Source: Mesostigma viride (Eukaryota; Streptophyta; Mesostigmatophyceae; Mesostigmatales; Mesostigmataceae). Taken from it: DNA of 39,000 nucleotides. Under the pieces are notes generated by a model. The model ran no database searches and had not been told where the DNA came from. It saw only the letters and a list, made by a program, of their open reading frames with translations. Positions 18,402 through 27,699 of this stretch are shown in pieces. Made by a program: the position numbers and the translations under genes. The stretch is taken from the NCBI GenBank assembly GCA_009746045.1, contig RPFO01000086.1:787732-826731 (forward strand). The letters run 5' to 3'. Position 1 is the stretch's first letter, and every line of letters begins with the position of its first letter.

Positions 18402-18525
18402 GTAAGCATTAAACGATATCCGGATGTCTGCATTTCGCCTGAAGTTTTAGTGAGCGCATTATGCGAAATATACAAATGTCGACTAATTTTGATTTCCAAT
18501 GAGCTGTCGTATTCGGTGTTGACAG

Positions 18526-18654
18526 GCGGGGGGTTTGGCCTCAGCAGGCGCTGCCGGAGAGGAAGAAAACGCTGGAGGAGATGAGGATGGGGGGGATGAA
18601 AACGCTGGAGGAGATGAGGATGGGGGAGACGCTGAGGGAGAAGTGGCTGTGCAG
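18526..18654 (+). CDS. Orphan gene, exon 5: acidic repeat
   Basis: Bounded by a GTTGACAG acceptor and CAG|GTACGT donor, phase 0. The 43 codons hold an internal duplication of an acidic unit (ENAGGDEDGGD twice). Confidence 0.6.
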
Positions 18655-18698
18655 GTACGTTCATCCGCCGCGAGTTCGTGTGATTTTTTTCGTGCTGA

Positions 18699-18720
18699 GG
18701 GGTATCTCCGCAGAGAGACG
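18699..18720. repeat. Palindrome derivative in intron 5
   Basis: GGGGTATCTCCGCAG followed by AGAGACG in the intron 18655-18780 is a degenerate family member. Confidence 0.5.
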
Positions 18721-18780
18721 ATGGTGCAACAATCGAACTGAGGTCAAGTCCCTTCTTGTTGGTTTTTTTTTGTCATGCAG

Positions 18781-19322
18781 GCGGGGGCTGTCGCTGGGGG
18801 TACTGCGGGGGGGAAGGCGGCGAAGCCCGCATTGACTGAGCATGAAAGGGAAAAGCTGGATTCCCGCAAGAAGGTTGCGAAGGATCATATTATTGCTGTT
18901 GGCCTGATCATGCTTAAGTCTCCGCCCGATGGCGTCGATTCGGAGGGACCTGCGGGGTCCGAGTTTCGCAAGTACCTGACACGACTTGAGGCGGAAGTCG
19001 ATGCCGATTTCGATACGGAGGTGTTGGGTGCCGCTACCTTTAGAGTGAATTGGCATATGAATTTGTAAATCTGGTGAAGTCGAAAGCCACCAAGAATTTC
19101 AAGTGGCAGCCTAAGGAGTACTCAGAGGCAAAGGTTGACAAGATCGAGAAATTCATGAAGGCTGATTTTCGTCGTCGGGCCGCTGAGGGAAAAAGGGCGC
19201 TGAATGCGGTGGCAAAGGCTAACAGTAAGAAGAACGCGGAGGCGAAGGCGGCGGAGAAGGAGGCGAAGAAGGCGGAGAAGGAGAAGGCTAAGGAGGCCAA
19301 GAAGCAGCAGAAAACTGGACAG
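18781..19322 (+). CDS. Orphan gene, exon 6: mixed region ending in a lysine/alanine coiled coil
   Basis: After a TCATGCAG acceptor the frame reads AGAVAGGTAGGKAAKPAL and continues through helical sequence to TFRV. There it runs into a stop at 19066-19068, but the sense continues one frame over (ELAYEFVNLVKSKATKNFKW), so a single-base change near 19045 must be bridged. The exon ends in a highly charged K/E/A coiled coil and the donor CAG|GTACGA, phase 0. Confidence 0.6.
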
Positions 19323-19343
19323 GTACGATTGTTGTGAAAATTT

Positions 19344-19367
19344 AGACCTCTCGCTGCGGGTAGACGC
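19344..19367. repeat. Palindrome derivative in intron 6
   Basis: AGACCTCTCGCTGCGGG followed by TAGACGC shortly after the donor of the intron 19323-19511 is a degenerate family member with an intact right arm core. Confidence 0.5.
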
Positions 19368-19511
19368 TGACTGGCTGCGGGACTTGGTGTTTAGTGTCAG
19401 TAAGGTATTATTCCAACAGAACTTTGTTCGTCCCTGAACAGGATGTCGTGGTCGGCCTAAATATTACTGACTTGAGCAAATCCTGCGGTCCTTTTCGATT
19501 TTTTACTTCAG

Positions 19512-20678
19512 GATGACGGGGGGGACGAAGACGCCACGGTGGAGAAGAAGTTACCTGGTCATGACGCCGTGTTCGCGCTGGTGAAGGATATGCTCAAGTA
19601 CTGCTCGAGTAGGCGGATGGCGGACGTCGATGACCTGCCAAACTGGCCCGAGTTCTCCCCCTTTCTTGAGCTGCTCCGGTCACTCAACAAGCTTTTTAAG
19701 GAGGGGGTGCTCACGAGCAGTGGGAACCCGGACACCGACCCTATCATTGAAAGCTGGAAGCCTTCGAAAAAGGTCGACTCGAACAAGGAGGTCAGGGACC
19801 AGAACATCCGGAAGGCCAATTCTCTCAGGGAAACGCGTTGGATTCGGCCGGCCGATTTTAAGCAGACCGGATGTTTCAGTATGCGGATCCAGACGGTCAA
19901 CGCGCTTATTTTGCCAGAGGCTTTGAGGCAGCGGCGTTTAAACCTTGAAACCATTAAGGAGAACGGCCGCATTCTCCTCAATGCGCGGGACAACGCTTGC
20001 ACTTCAAGGTTGTTGTCCCGGTCTGGCAGTTCCCTTTCCAGGCGCTTGCCGAATCTCAACCTGACCTGTTCGACAAGCAAATCTTGTGCATGCCGGATTT
20101 CGTCAAGTGGCTGAAGTTTCACCACGGCGCCAAGATTGACGCGGAGGATGTGGGGTCCAGGTACTTCCGGCCCCTTTCGGATACTGAAGTCGACGTGTGG
20201 CTTAACACGGAGTCCACCACCTCTTTCCTCGCGAGAGGACTTGAGTGGCGTACCTACGCCAGGGTGGACGAGGTGGAAGCAGCTTTGCCTCAGGACATCC
20301 AGGGGAGTCGGGATGTTTGGCAACCTGCTGTGCAATACTGCGATGAAGTCCTACGATCCGAAATTTTTTAAGGAACGGGTACCGGTACCGTATCTGGTTC
20401 TCCGGTACGCGGTGGTGGATGGGAACCACTACTTTAAGGGGTTAAAGTCGTTTCTCAGGGGGCCGGATGGCGGGTGGGGAGAGGTTCGGGCAATGATGTG
20501 CGAGGGTGGGGCGGAGTCCAATTTCGCAAATACTCCTAAGGAGGCGGAGCACGCCTTCCAGGACCTGTTGCGGAAATTCCGTGGTGGTTACATGGGTACG
20601 AATGTCATTCTTCTCAAGGGTGGCGACCTGCTCCCGTCGTGGAGTGAGCTGCGAAATCTACCTAAGGCAAAAGAAGAT
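19512..20678 (+). CDS. Orphan gene, exon 7: conserved-looking domain with ParB-like motif
   Basis: The exon is bounded by TTACTTCAG and GAT|GTAAGC. It opens with an acidic linker and continues into a folded region (DLPNWPEFSPFLELLRSLNK, then RWIRPADFKQTGCFSMRIQT). Two single-base frame changes must be bridged, near 19996 (DNA into LHFKVVVPVWQ) and near 20340-20360 (QYCDEV into SYDPKFFKERVPV). The stretch VPVPYLVLRYAVVDGNHYFK is faintly reminiscent of the V(V/I)DGxHR block of ParB-like proteins, but the arginine is missing and the match is short. No assignment is made. Confidence 0.6.
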
Positions 20679-20698
20679 GTAAGCTATCTATTTTGGCA

Positions 20699-20876
20699 GG
20701 GTCTAGCTGCGGGTAGACCCTCGGAATTTTCGTGGTTGTTTTTTGTGTGCGCTTCAAGTTTTTTGCGAGGGTCTCGCTGCAGCTAGACCCTCTCCTTTTT
20801 TTTGTTGGAATTTTCGTTGCGTATTGTCGGCCGTTTCTTTTTCGAATTTTGTTAGGGTCTATCCGCAGCTATACCC
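20699..20876. repeat. Three palindromes in intron 7
   Basis: Members lie at 20699-20720, 20769-20790 and 20855-20876 in the 255-bp intron 20679-20933. The first shares GCGGGTAGACCCTCGGAATTTT with the unit at 15066 in the upstream array, so more than the palindrome core is related. The third is the most degenerate. Confidence 0.8.
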
Positions 20877-20933
20877 CTCGCCTTTTATGACTGAGTTTTG
20901 TCGTTGCTCGCTCGATGTTAATTGATGTCGCAG

Positions 20934-23430
20934 GCGGTGCTGACCGGCAAGCTGGAGAAGCTGTTCGACATCGCCAAGGGGGCGAATTCGGAGGACTTAG
21001 CCGTGGCGGATCGTACGCTGGGCCAGGCGTTGCTTGACGTGTGGAACTACAACAAGCTATATCTACACGGCAAAGTCACGCGTGGGAAGGGCCACTATAT
21101 TGCGGATGGCCACTATACCAATCTGCTCACGTACATCCTCCCGGCTATGCGGCAAGCGGGGGGAAGGGAAGGGAATGTGGAGCCGGCAGGGTGGATGTAC
21201 ACGAGGAGGAAGCAGAAGGAAAGAAAAAGCCGGCCCACAGCATTGCTTCAGTGCATTCCGCTTACAGTCGCACGCTGGCCAACACGTTTCTCCGTCTGAC
21301 ACAGGAGCAGACTGATGATCCTGCCTCAACGAAACCCGCGCCTGAGGAGGTGATGATGCAAAGGTGCAAATTCGCGAATGCAGAGGGGGAGAAGAAAGGC
21401 CAGAAGGTCTCTTGGACTTCTTTCAGGAACTTGGCCAGCCTTCCTATGATGGACGCCGTGATCGATTGCATCATGAGCTGCCAGGTTGGACCGGAAAAGC
21501 TCACCAAGTTGGTGGAGATCGCCAAGGATGTGCTGGAGTGCCTGCGGCTGACCATTTGCGCCAGATTCAAGGAGGATGTGACGCTGGAAGCGCGATGCAA
21601 GGACGCAAATGGCAAGGAGTTTGTGGCGTCTCATATTTTCGAACTCGTCTTCAATCTCCATCCTCTCCTCGGCCGGTCGGCAGGAAGGAGATTGTGGCCA
21701 GATACCGGGAATTTTGGGATGTGGCCGTCATCATAACGAGGAACATCGCCTACCTTCTTAAAGCCAAAAAACACGCCGCACATCTGAGGATTCCGAGAAA
21801 GGATCTCAGTAATGGCAAGATCGACTTTCAGGAGATTCTGCTAAAAGAGAGCGAGGACAAGACGGTGGGTTTGGCACTTTTGGCTCCGGAAGCGTTCAGG
21901 AAGTACGCTCCAAAAGTTGGATTACTCGAAGGGGGGGAAGGAGGCGGCGATGAAGGGGCCGGTGAAGGGGCTGGAGAAGGGGAAGGGGAAGGGGAAGGGG
22001 AAGGAGACGGAGGCGAAGAAGGAGGAGGAGGCGAAGGAGGAGGAGGAGTGGGACGTGTATGAGTGGCAGAGTGTGGACTGGGGCCGTCGCCGGGTCTGGT
22101 TTTGCTGTCAGGAACTAGACGGTGATGATGATGACAAGTCGCTCGTCAAGCAGGTGGCAGGCGAGGTTGCCTCAGCTTCAGCCCGCCCCTTTCCCTTGGG
22201 CAGGTCCCTTCCGTGCCTGAGCCTGCTGAACTTGGCGAACATTTGGGGTGATAAGTGGAGTAACTTTCAGAGAGGGTGGTGGTTCGGTCCTTGCCCGACA
22301 GCTTCGGACATTCCCCAACCGGGCGGGATCTACGATCATGTGCTGAAGGCTTGCGCCCACGAGTTTTTCTCCAGGTTCGAACCGATGGTGATCGTGTTTG
22401 GTACCGAGACGGAGATTAAGGGGTTTCAAGAGATAGTGGAAAGGATCGGGAAAGGGAGTGAATTGTGGGAGCGGCTTGAACAGGGGGAAGGTGATGGGGG
22501 GCCTAGGCTCGGAAGGGCGAAGAAGCGAAAAGCTTCCCACGAAGCTGGGGGATTGTCCGCCGTGGTGGAGAGGGATGACCAACAGTTGTTGGAGGGAGGG
22601 GATGGAGGGGATGGAGGTCCGGCAGGAGGGTCTAACCGCGGAGAGACCCCCGTCGAGGTCAGAACGCAGCAGGCCGAACAGATGACGGGGCCTGAAGGTG
22701 ATTCGGATCCGCCTGCGGCGAAGAAGCCCGCTTCTCAAGTGACTCGACGGGCAGTCGTGTCACTTGTTGAGGATGATGGAGGTGGGCCTTCCAAGCCTGC
22801 CGCGCCGCAGCCCGTTTTTCAGGTTCCGAAGAAGCAGCTTCGGGTTCCCTTGCCGATTCTGCCCACCCCGGCGCCTCTGCCCAGTTCTCAGTACCGAAGA
22901 GTAGCTTCGGGTTCCCCCGCGGACTCTGGCCATTTCTCAGGTACCGAAGAAGCAGCTTCGTAAGCAACTTGTGGCAGTGGCTGATTCGGACGACGATGCT
23001 GAGGAGGAGGAGGAGGAGGAGGACGACGATGCTGAGGAGGAGGAGGGGGAGGAGGAGGAGGAGGAGGAGGAGGAGGAGGAGGAGCAGCACGTTGCTACCA
23101 AGAAATCCGCAAAGGGTGGGAAGGCTGCGGAGCACGTTGCTTCCAAGAAATCGGCCAAGGTGGGGAAGGCTGCCAAGCCTGCCCTGCCTCAGAAACGGCG
23201 TCGAAAACCAGTTGTGCTTTCAGATTCGGACGATGAGGAGGAGAAGGAGGAGGAGGATGGCGGCGGAGAGGAGGAGGACGGGGGAAAGGAGCGCGTTGCT
23301 TCCAAGAAGTTACCCAAGACCGCGAAGACTGCCAAGGTTGCCGAGCCCGCCAAACCCGCCCCGGCGCCTGCCCCCCACCCCCAGACGGGGTCTACCTGCG
23401 AGCAGAGGTCGAAGGAAAAGGCCAAAAAGG
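20934..23430 (+). CDS. Orphan gene, exon 8: long region ending in acidic and basic tracts
   Basis: The acceptor is GATGTCGCAG; the donor is G|GTAAGA at 23431, phase 1. Frame changes are needed near 21160-21190, 21670, 21915 and 22830-22950, yet each piece reads sensibly (KLFDIAKGANSEDLAVADRT; VDVHEEEAEGKKKPAHSIAS; VGRKEIVARYREFWDVAVII; GKGKGKGKETEAKKEEE). The later part has VPKKQLR-type repeats, a long run of E and D (about 22990-23090), and lysine-rich stretches with KRRRKP that could be nuclear localisation signals. The makeup suggests a nuclear or chromatin-associated protein; this is an inference from composition only. Internal introns cannot be excluded. Confidence 0.5.
22628..22649. repeat. 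Palindrome derivative inside coding sequence
   Basis: GGGTCTAACCGCGG followed by AGAGACCC lies within exon 8, encoding GGSNRGETP in the current frame, and is a diverged member of the palindrome family. Confidence 0.55.
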
Positions 23431-23536
23431 GTAAGAAAAAATCTGCGAGTGAATTCTGGTATGTAGAGTGTTTTGATTTTTTACGGTTGGCAGTCCGATT
23501 TCTACTAACTCGATTTTAGTCATGCGTTGATGGCAT

Positions 23537-23906
23537 TAATTAATTAATTAATTAAACTCGTGCTCCCGTTGGGGAGTCACGGAGCACCGAAGTGCTTTTA
23601 ATCCCTGTGTGTGCACTACAGGAGAAAGGGCAGAGACCCCCAGTCTCCTTCATGCCAAAGGCATGCCACAGCTGCAATCGGGCGCGGCTAACGATCCGGC
23701 AAACTGTGGGTGCAATAAGACCCATGTGAGCATGTCATAGCAAGGAGCGTGGGCAAGTAATCTGAACATAGCCAGGGCGTAGCATGGCTGTACTAGAACT
23801 AGGCTAAGGCTATGGCTGGTTGTGTACCGTGCGTTGGCGGCACGTGACTAGGTTTGTTGGCACAGCTAGGCAAACATTCTAGGCATGGCTGCCTTAGCGA
23901 CAGTGA
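23537..23906 (-). mobile_element. SINE-like retroposon with (TTAA)n tail inside intron 8
   Basis: This 370-bp element has a TTAA-repeat tail at its left end (plus-strand coordinates) and is flanked by a perfect 12-bp direct repeat, CGTTGATGGCAT, at 23525-23536 and 23907-23918. A simple-repeat tail plus a target duplication of this length points to target-primed retroposition. A second, diverged copy is at about 35485-37164. The insertion lies in intron 8 (23431-23935) and enlarges it from roughly 120 to 505 bp without touching the splice sites. Confidence 0.8.
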
Positions 23907-23935
23907 CGTTGATGGCATGATCGGTTTGCTCGCAG

Positions 23936-24498
23936 GTAATGAGGATGTGGAGCAGTTACTTCGCTTGGCTAATGTGGCGGTGGGCTTCGGACCAGCGGCT
24001 GTACATGCTGACACTTCCGGACGGGAGGAGCCTAAGGGGGCGGAAGACAGTCAGGCGGGCGATGAGAATGATGACAAGCCCACGTTGGAAATGAGACTTA
24101 TGGACGGGGAAATGGGGTTCGGAGCACCAGAGGCCTTTTGGTGTGATGGGTGGACTGCAGCCATTATGCAAGCAGGGAACAAGGATACGGCTACGCCAAT
24201 GTATGCCAAGCTAGAAGACGTCATGCTTTATGGGCAGGTGTCTGGATACGACACCAAGTGGAGGGACGTCGCATTTAAGTTTTTCGCTGAGGGGGAGAAG
24301 GGAGGGAAGTTGAAGAACAAGTTGTGGTGGATGCCGCTGGACTACGCGATGAAGGTGGTAAAGCTGACGGATGGCAAGAGCTGGAAGGATGTGGAAGTCT
24401 GGGCGCCTGCAAAGGAGATCGATAAGAAGAGGAGGAACTCGAAAACGGAACAGCAGATCGCGGAAGCGAAATTACGGAAGAGGCCCTCGAAAGTGTGA
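23936..24498 (+). CDS. Orphan gene, exon 9: C-terminus
   Basis: The acceptor GCTCGCAG is followed by GT, which completes the split codon left by exon 8 (G|GT, glycine); the frame then runs unbroken for 187 codons to TGA at 24496-24498. It includes GFGAPEAFWCDGWTAAIMQA, then YAKLEDVMLYGQVSGYDTKW and a basic C-terminus (DKKRRNSKTEQQIAEAKLRK). It is a compact, tryptophan-containing domain of no recognised family. The match of phase across the transposon-bearing intron supports the gene model. Confidence 0.68.
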
Positions 24499-24791
24499 GG
24501 GAAAGTTAGCACTTGGACATGCGCTGGCAATGCTCGTCCTATGGTTAATACAAAGGTTAGGATGATGTCGAGTCTCTCCACGTAAAATTTACATGAATTA
24601 CTAACTTTCAAGCCTCTCGATGTGGAATGTACGCTCAAATTGACATGAATTAAGCATTATGACACCAAATTAGCTCGAAAATACGCGATCGGACGCCAAA
24701 TTCGCGCGAAAAAAAGATATCGGACGATTGAAACTAGCGTTTTTTTCTTGCAAAATGCGCCAAAAATGACCCCATTCCGCGTGGGACCACC
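24499..24791. other. AT-rich spacer downstream of the orphan gene
   Basis: Presumed 3' untranslated and intergenic sequence. Two imperfect direct repeats occur (around TCGAGTCTCTCCACG and CCTCTCGATGTGG, each followed by an ACATGAATTA-type motif). No gene is seen. Confidence 0.5.
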
Positions 24792-25340
24792 CGAATGCCA
24801 GTAGATATTTCCGTGATATTTTTAGGTCTGCTGCTAGAGCTAGATGTGTAGTACACCCTGATACCGGACATCACTATGTTCAGACCAAGTTTGCAGGGAC
24901 TAATTAACGGTTACAGTACAGCGGGGTACCCTGGTGCACAGCTGCCACTCATTTTTAGCTTGTCATCTTCCAGTTATTTTTAGATAGTACAGCTGGGTCC
25001 CTGGGACAACCAGTGATGTGAGTGTTCAGAAGCCATGCATGGCTACCAATTTAACTGCCTTTCCAAGGCCAGGTCCTATAAAGTTGTTTAAACCACATAA
25101 AATGCATTTTAGGTGTATCATGTCTCGCACCCAGCGGATCCCCCTGGGGGGGGGTCCTCAAAATGTACCCATAGGACATTGCAACATGACCACCAACATG
25201 ACCCCCAAGTAACTCAATATATGTGTGTGCTTTGGTCCCAATATGGATGGTAAAATTGTTATTAGGTTGGTTTGTGGACTTTATAGTGCAAAGTGCAACT
25301 GGTAACTACTTTTAGGAACGAGTTAGACACCATCCAAGGG
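24792..25340 (-). mobile_element. piggyBac-type non-autonomous element, copy 2 (left end missing)
   Basis: This is a reverse-complement copy of the element at 1320-1951, highly similar from CGAATGCCAGTAGATATTT (24792) to the terminal ACCATCCAAGGG-type repeat ending at 25340, followed by TTAA (25341-25344). The terminal 85 bp present at the other end of copy 1 are absent, and no TTAA or inverted terminus is found on that side. It is therefore truncated. Confidence 0.85.
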
Positions 25341-25433
25341 TTAAAGCAATGATAAACTAGCAGCGAAGATGATGAGAAAAAAGAGGGCGTAGCAAATTGT
25401 GGATATAAAACTCATGAAATCACAGCGATATAC

Positions 25434-26745
25434 CTGGTGCCAAAGCGGGTGTCGGCGTACTTCTTGAGAGTCTTGGCGCTCTTGTCCAGGCCCATGAAAA
25501 AACTGTTGATCTTCTCGTGCCCCAGCACGAATACCACCACCGTGTTCACTTGTGTCAGGACCCTGTCCACCGCTGGCTCCTTGCCGATGTCCTCGAAACA
25601 CAGGTCCAGCGAGTGGGCACAGCACCTGGAGATGATGATGTGCGGGAATGATGCCTCGAGGAGTTTCTTCATGTTCTCCATGGACTGTTGTGGTGTCCGT
25701 AATCACCTGCACGACGTTCGCTGCGCCGACGGCCAAGATGTGAGGCTCTGCCAGGTCTGCCATGAATTCAGCAGACTTCACCTGCCCCGTCACGTTGTCG
25801 GATCCGATGAAGTATGTAAAGGTGGGCAGATGGAAGACGTTCATGATGTGAGATTCGCGACTGCAGTCTTTCCAGCCATCCGTGATGAACGTCCCTCCCG
25901 TGCCTGTGGCCAGCTGGGTCTTCTCCTTGACGTCCCTCTCCAAGTCCTTGGCAACGAGGGGTGCGTCCCGGGTCCGCATGGTCTGAGAGGTTGGCGCCAG
26001 GTACTGCACCCCTCCTCGGCTGATGGCGGACAGAGCAGCTTTGAAATGCGCGTTATTCACAACGTTGAATGGGATACCGGCCGACATAAACCCCTTGCAA
26101 AGCAGCTTGTCGATGGCGGACTTTCCCAGCCCGACAGCCGCGGCCATGGTCTGCTGGCGCAGTGCCGGCTGAGATGACTTGATCTCGACGACGTCAGCAG
26201 TTGCACGTCCGGTCGAACTGTAGCCGGAGGCGGACGAACTGCGTTTGCCAAGTGCAGATGTGGGCCCGGCACCTCGCAGGAAGGTCGGCAGCTGTTCGCC
26301 GTTCTCGTCGACGTCGATGTCCTCTTCATCTGCGATGAGGCCGTTGTCGCTGTCATCATCGGCGCGAGCCATGTGCCTCTCTTCTGCGATGCACTCCTGC
26401 TCACGGCGGGCACGAACCGCCTTCCTCCTGTTGGTTTGCAGCTTCGCCTAGCTGGAGCAGGCGTGGCCGCAGCCTGGTGGTGGGCGGCTTCGAGCAGGGA
26501 CTGACTCCAGCCGAGATGGCAAACTCCCCTCCAAGAAAATGCGCAGCTGCCCTGCTCGTGCTGCCACGCCAAGCATGGTAACATCGGCTGCAGGTCATAT
26601 CGTAGTTGTTGGTCAGCTTGTTGCCCTTAACAATTCTGTGCTTGGTGATGTACGTCCACACCGTTGTTCTTGACAAGTCGACGTCTTCGCCATCCTCGTC
26701 AGACATTGCACGATCCTCGTCAGTCATTGACATTTTTGCTCGCAA
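25434..26745 (-). pseudogene. hAT transposase, N-terminal BED finger and DUF659-like region, frame-broken and 3'-truncated
   Basis: The ATG at 26745 (or 26733) leads into a BED-type zinc finger: VWTYITKHRIVKGNKLTNNY, then TCSRC, GSTSRAAAHF and a later C. A frame change near 26445 (LLQL into AKLQTNRRKAV) precedes an acidic linker and the DUF659-like region, with KSAIDKLLCKGFMSAGIPFN, the FITDGWKDC block and VGAANVVQVITD. A second frame change at about 25682 leads into MENMKKLLEASFPHIIISRC and CCAHSLDLCFEDIGK, typical of hAT transposases, ending at YADTRFGTR with a plausible donor CCAG|GTATAT at 25433. The catalytic C-terminal exon(s) with the dimerisation domain are absent, so this copy cannot supply transposase. 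Confidence 0.82.
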
Positions 26746-27021
26746 TTCTCGCGTGCGGCCTGCGGCCGGGTGACAATTCTGCCTTTGCCAACAAAGCTCG
26801 CAGTTCTTAAGCCTTGCATTTCTTCAGATTCCCGCCCCAAAAAGGGGCCGTGAAGTGGGCAGCACGTACCCGACTGAAATTTCAAAATAAGATCGCGTCG
26901 AATTGTGAAAGTTCAGACGGGTCAGTACTTAGTAGAGATACGAAATCTGTTGCTTCAAATCGTTGCCCTGTCGTTCTGGCATCCTAGCCGCGCAAAACGT
27001 AAAAAAAACGCGGAAAACACG

Positions 27022-27142
27022 GCATTATACGGTATAATACGGTATAATACGTCATTATGCGCTAAAACGTATTACGTATGAAAAATCATACGCTAAAAGC
27101 CAGCGTATAACGTATTATACCGTATTATACCGTATTATACGG
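27022..27142. repeat. Subterminal hairpin-forming repeats of the hAT element
   Basis: Arms of alternating TATACGGTATAATACGG (about 27022-27051) and its complement TACCGTATTATACCG (about 27107-27142) flank a short AT-rich centre that is itself partly palindromic around ACGTATTACGT. hAT transposases are known to bind short repeated subterminal motifs. Confidence 0.7.
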
Positions 27143-27159
27143 CGTATGATTTTACACTG

Positions 27160-27695
27160 CCGGCGGCCCCCCTTTCGGCGGCCACACACTAGTACTGAGG
27201 CTACAGTACTGCATAGTGTGGGCGGTTCCGCTTACGGCACTGTAGATAGCAGTACCGCAAAGTCAGTGGAGGTCTCAGGTCAGTGATACCCTATTTAATT
27301 GCTCAAGGCCCATAAGTATCGCACATGAGTAGTACATCTTACATGTACATCTGTAGACACGCTCAGGCCTCAGCCTCTACTCCGGAGTACCGACCGACGT
27401 GCCCGGCCTGCCGAGGCAGTAGAGCGTGGATTGCTGGATGCAAAAGCGGTTCACTTGGTTCGCGCCTCACCCCGCGCTCGGCCTGCGTCTCGCGGGTTTT
27501 TTTCGATTTTCACGGTATTTCATGTTCCCCGCCTGTCCAAGGTATTTTCGAAGGTTTTATGTACTTTATATTATATAATATAAAGTGTTTGTTTGTTTTC
27601 TCACAGGGCGACGACCCCGTGCCCACAGGAGTTAATTAATTTAATTTTGTTTGTTTGTTTGTTTAACTAGTCCAGTCCTCAGCCCCCGGAGTTAA
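27160..27695 (+). repeat. Dispersed repeat R2, copy a (interrupted)
   Basis: It shares ordered blocks with 30081-30480: CCGGCGGCCCCCC, GTCAGTGGAGGTCTCAGG, the stretch from GCCTGCGTCTCGCGG through AAGGTATTTTCGAAGG, and CAGGGCGACGACCCCGTGCC, ending CAGCCCCCGGAGTTAA. It resumes at 29592 after the inserted TTAA element and carries on to about 29727. The block between 27320 and 27470 is not shared. No gene is supported. Confidence 0.85.
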
Positions 27696-27699
27696 TTAA

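Larger units (their letters stand above)
25345..27159 (-). mobile_element. hAT-type DNA transposon, truncated at its 3' side
   Basis: The right terminus ends in ATGATTTTACACTG; its complement, CAGTGTAAAATCAT, matches the terminal repeats of the second hAT element at 35525-36795 (CAGTGT with TAATCAT). Between the gene start and the terminus lies a subterminal region of TATACGGTA/TACCGTATA repeats able to form long hairpins. The other terminus is missing: beyond the first coding exon the sequence runs into the truncated piggyBac-type element. The base run CCGGCGGC next to the right end is the candidate 8-bp target duplication, but its partner is not in the window. Confidence 0.78.

Noticed and set aside
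20380-20450. ParB-like nuclease domain in orphan gene exon 7
   Set aside because: The AVVDGNHYFKGL match is short, lacks the conserved arginine after GxH, and lies next to a frame break; not enough for an assignment.
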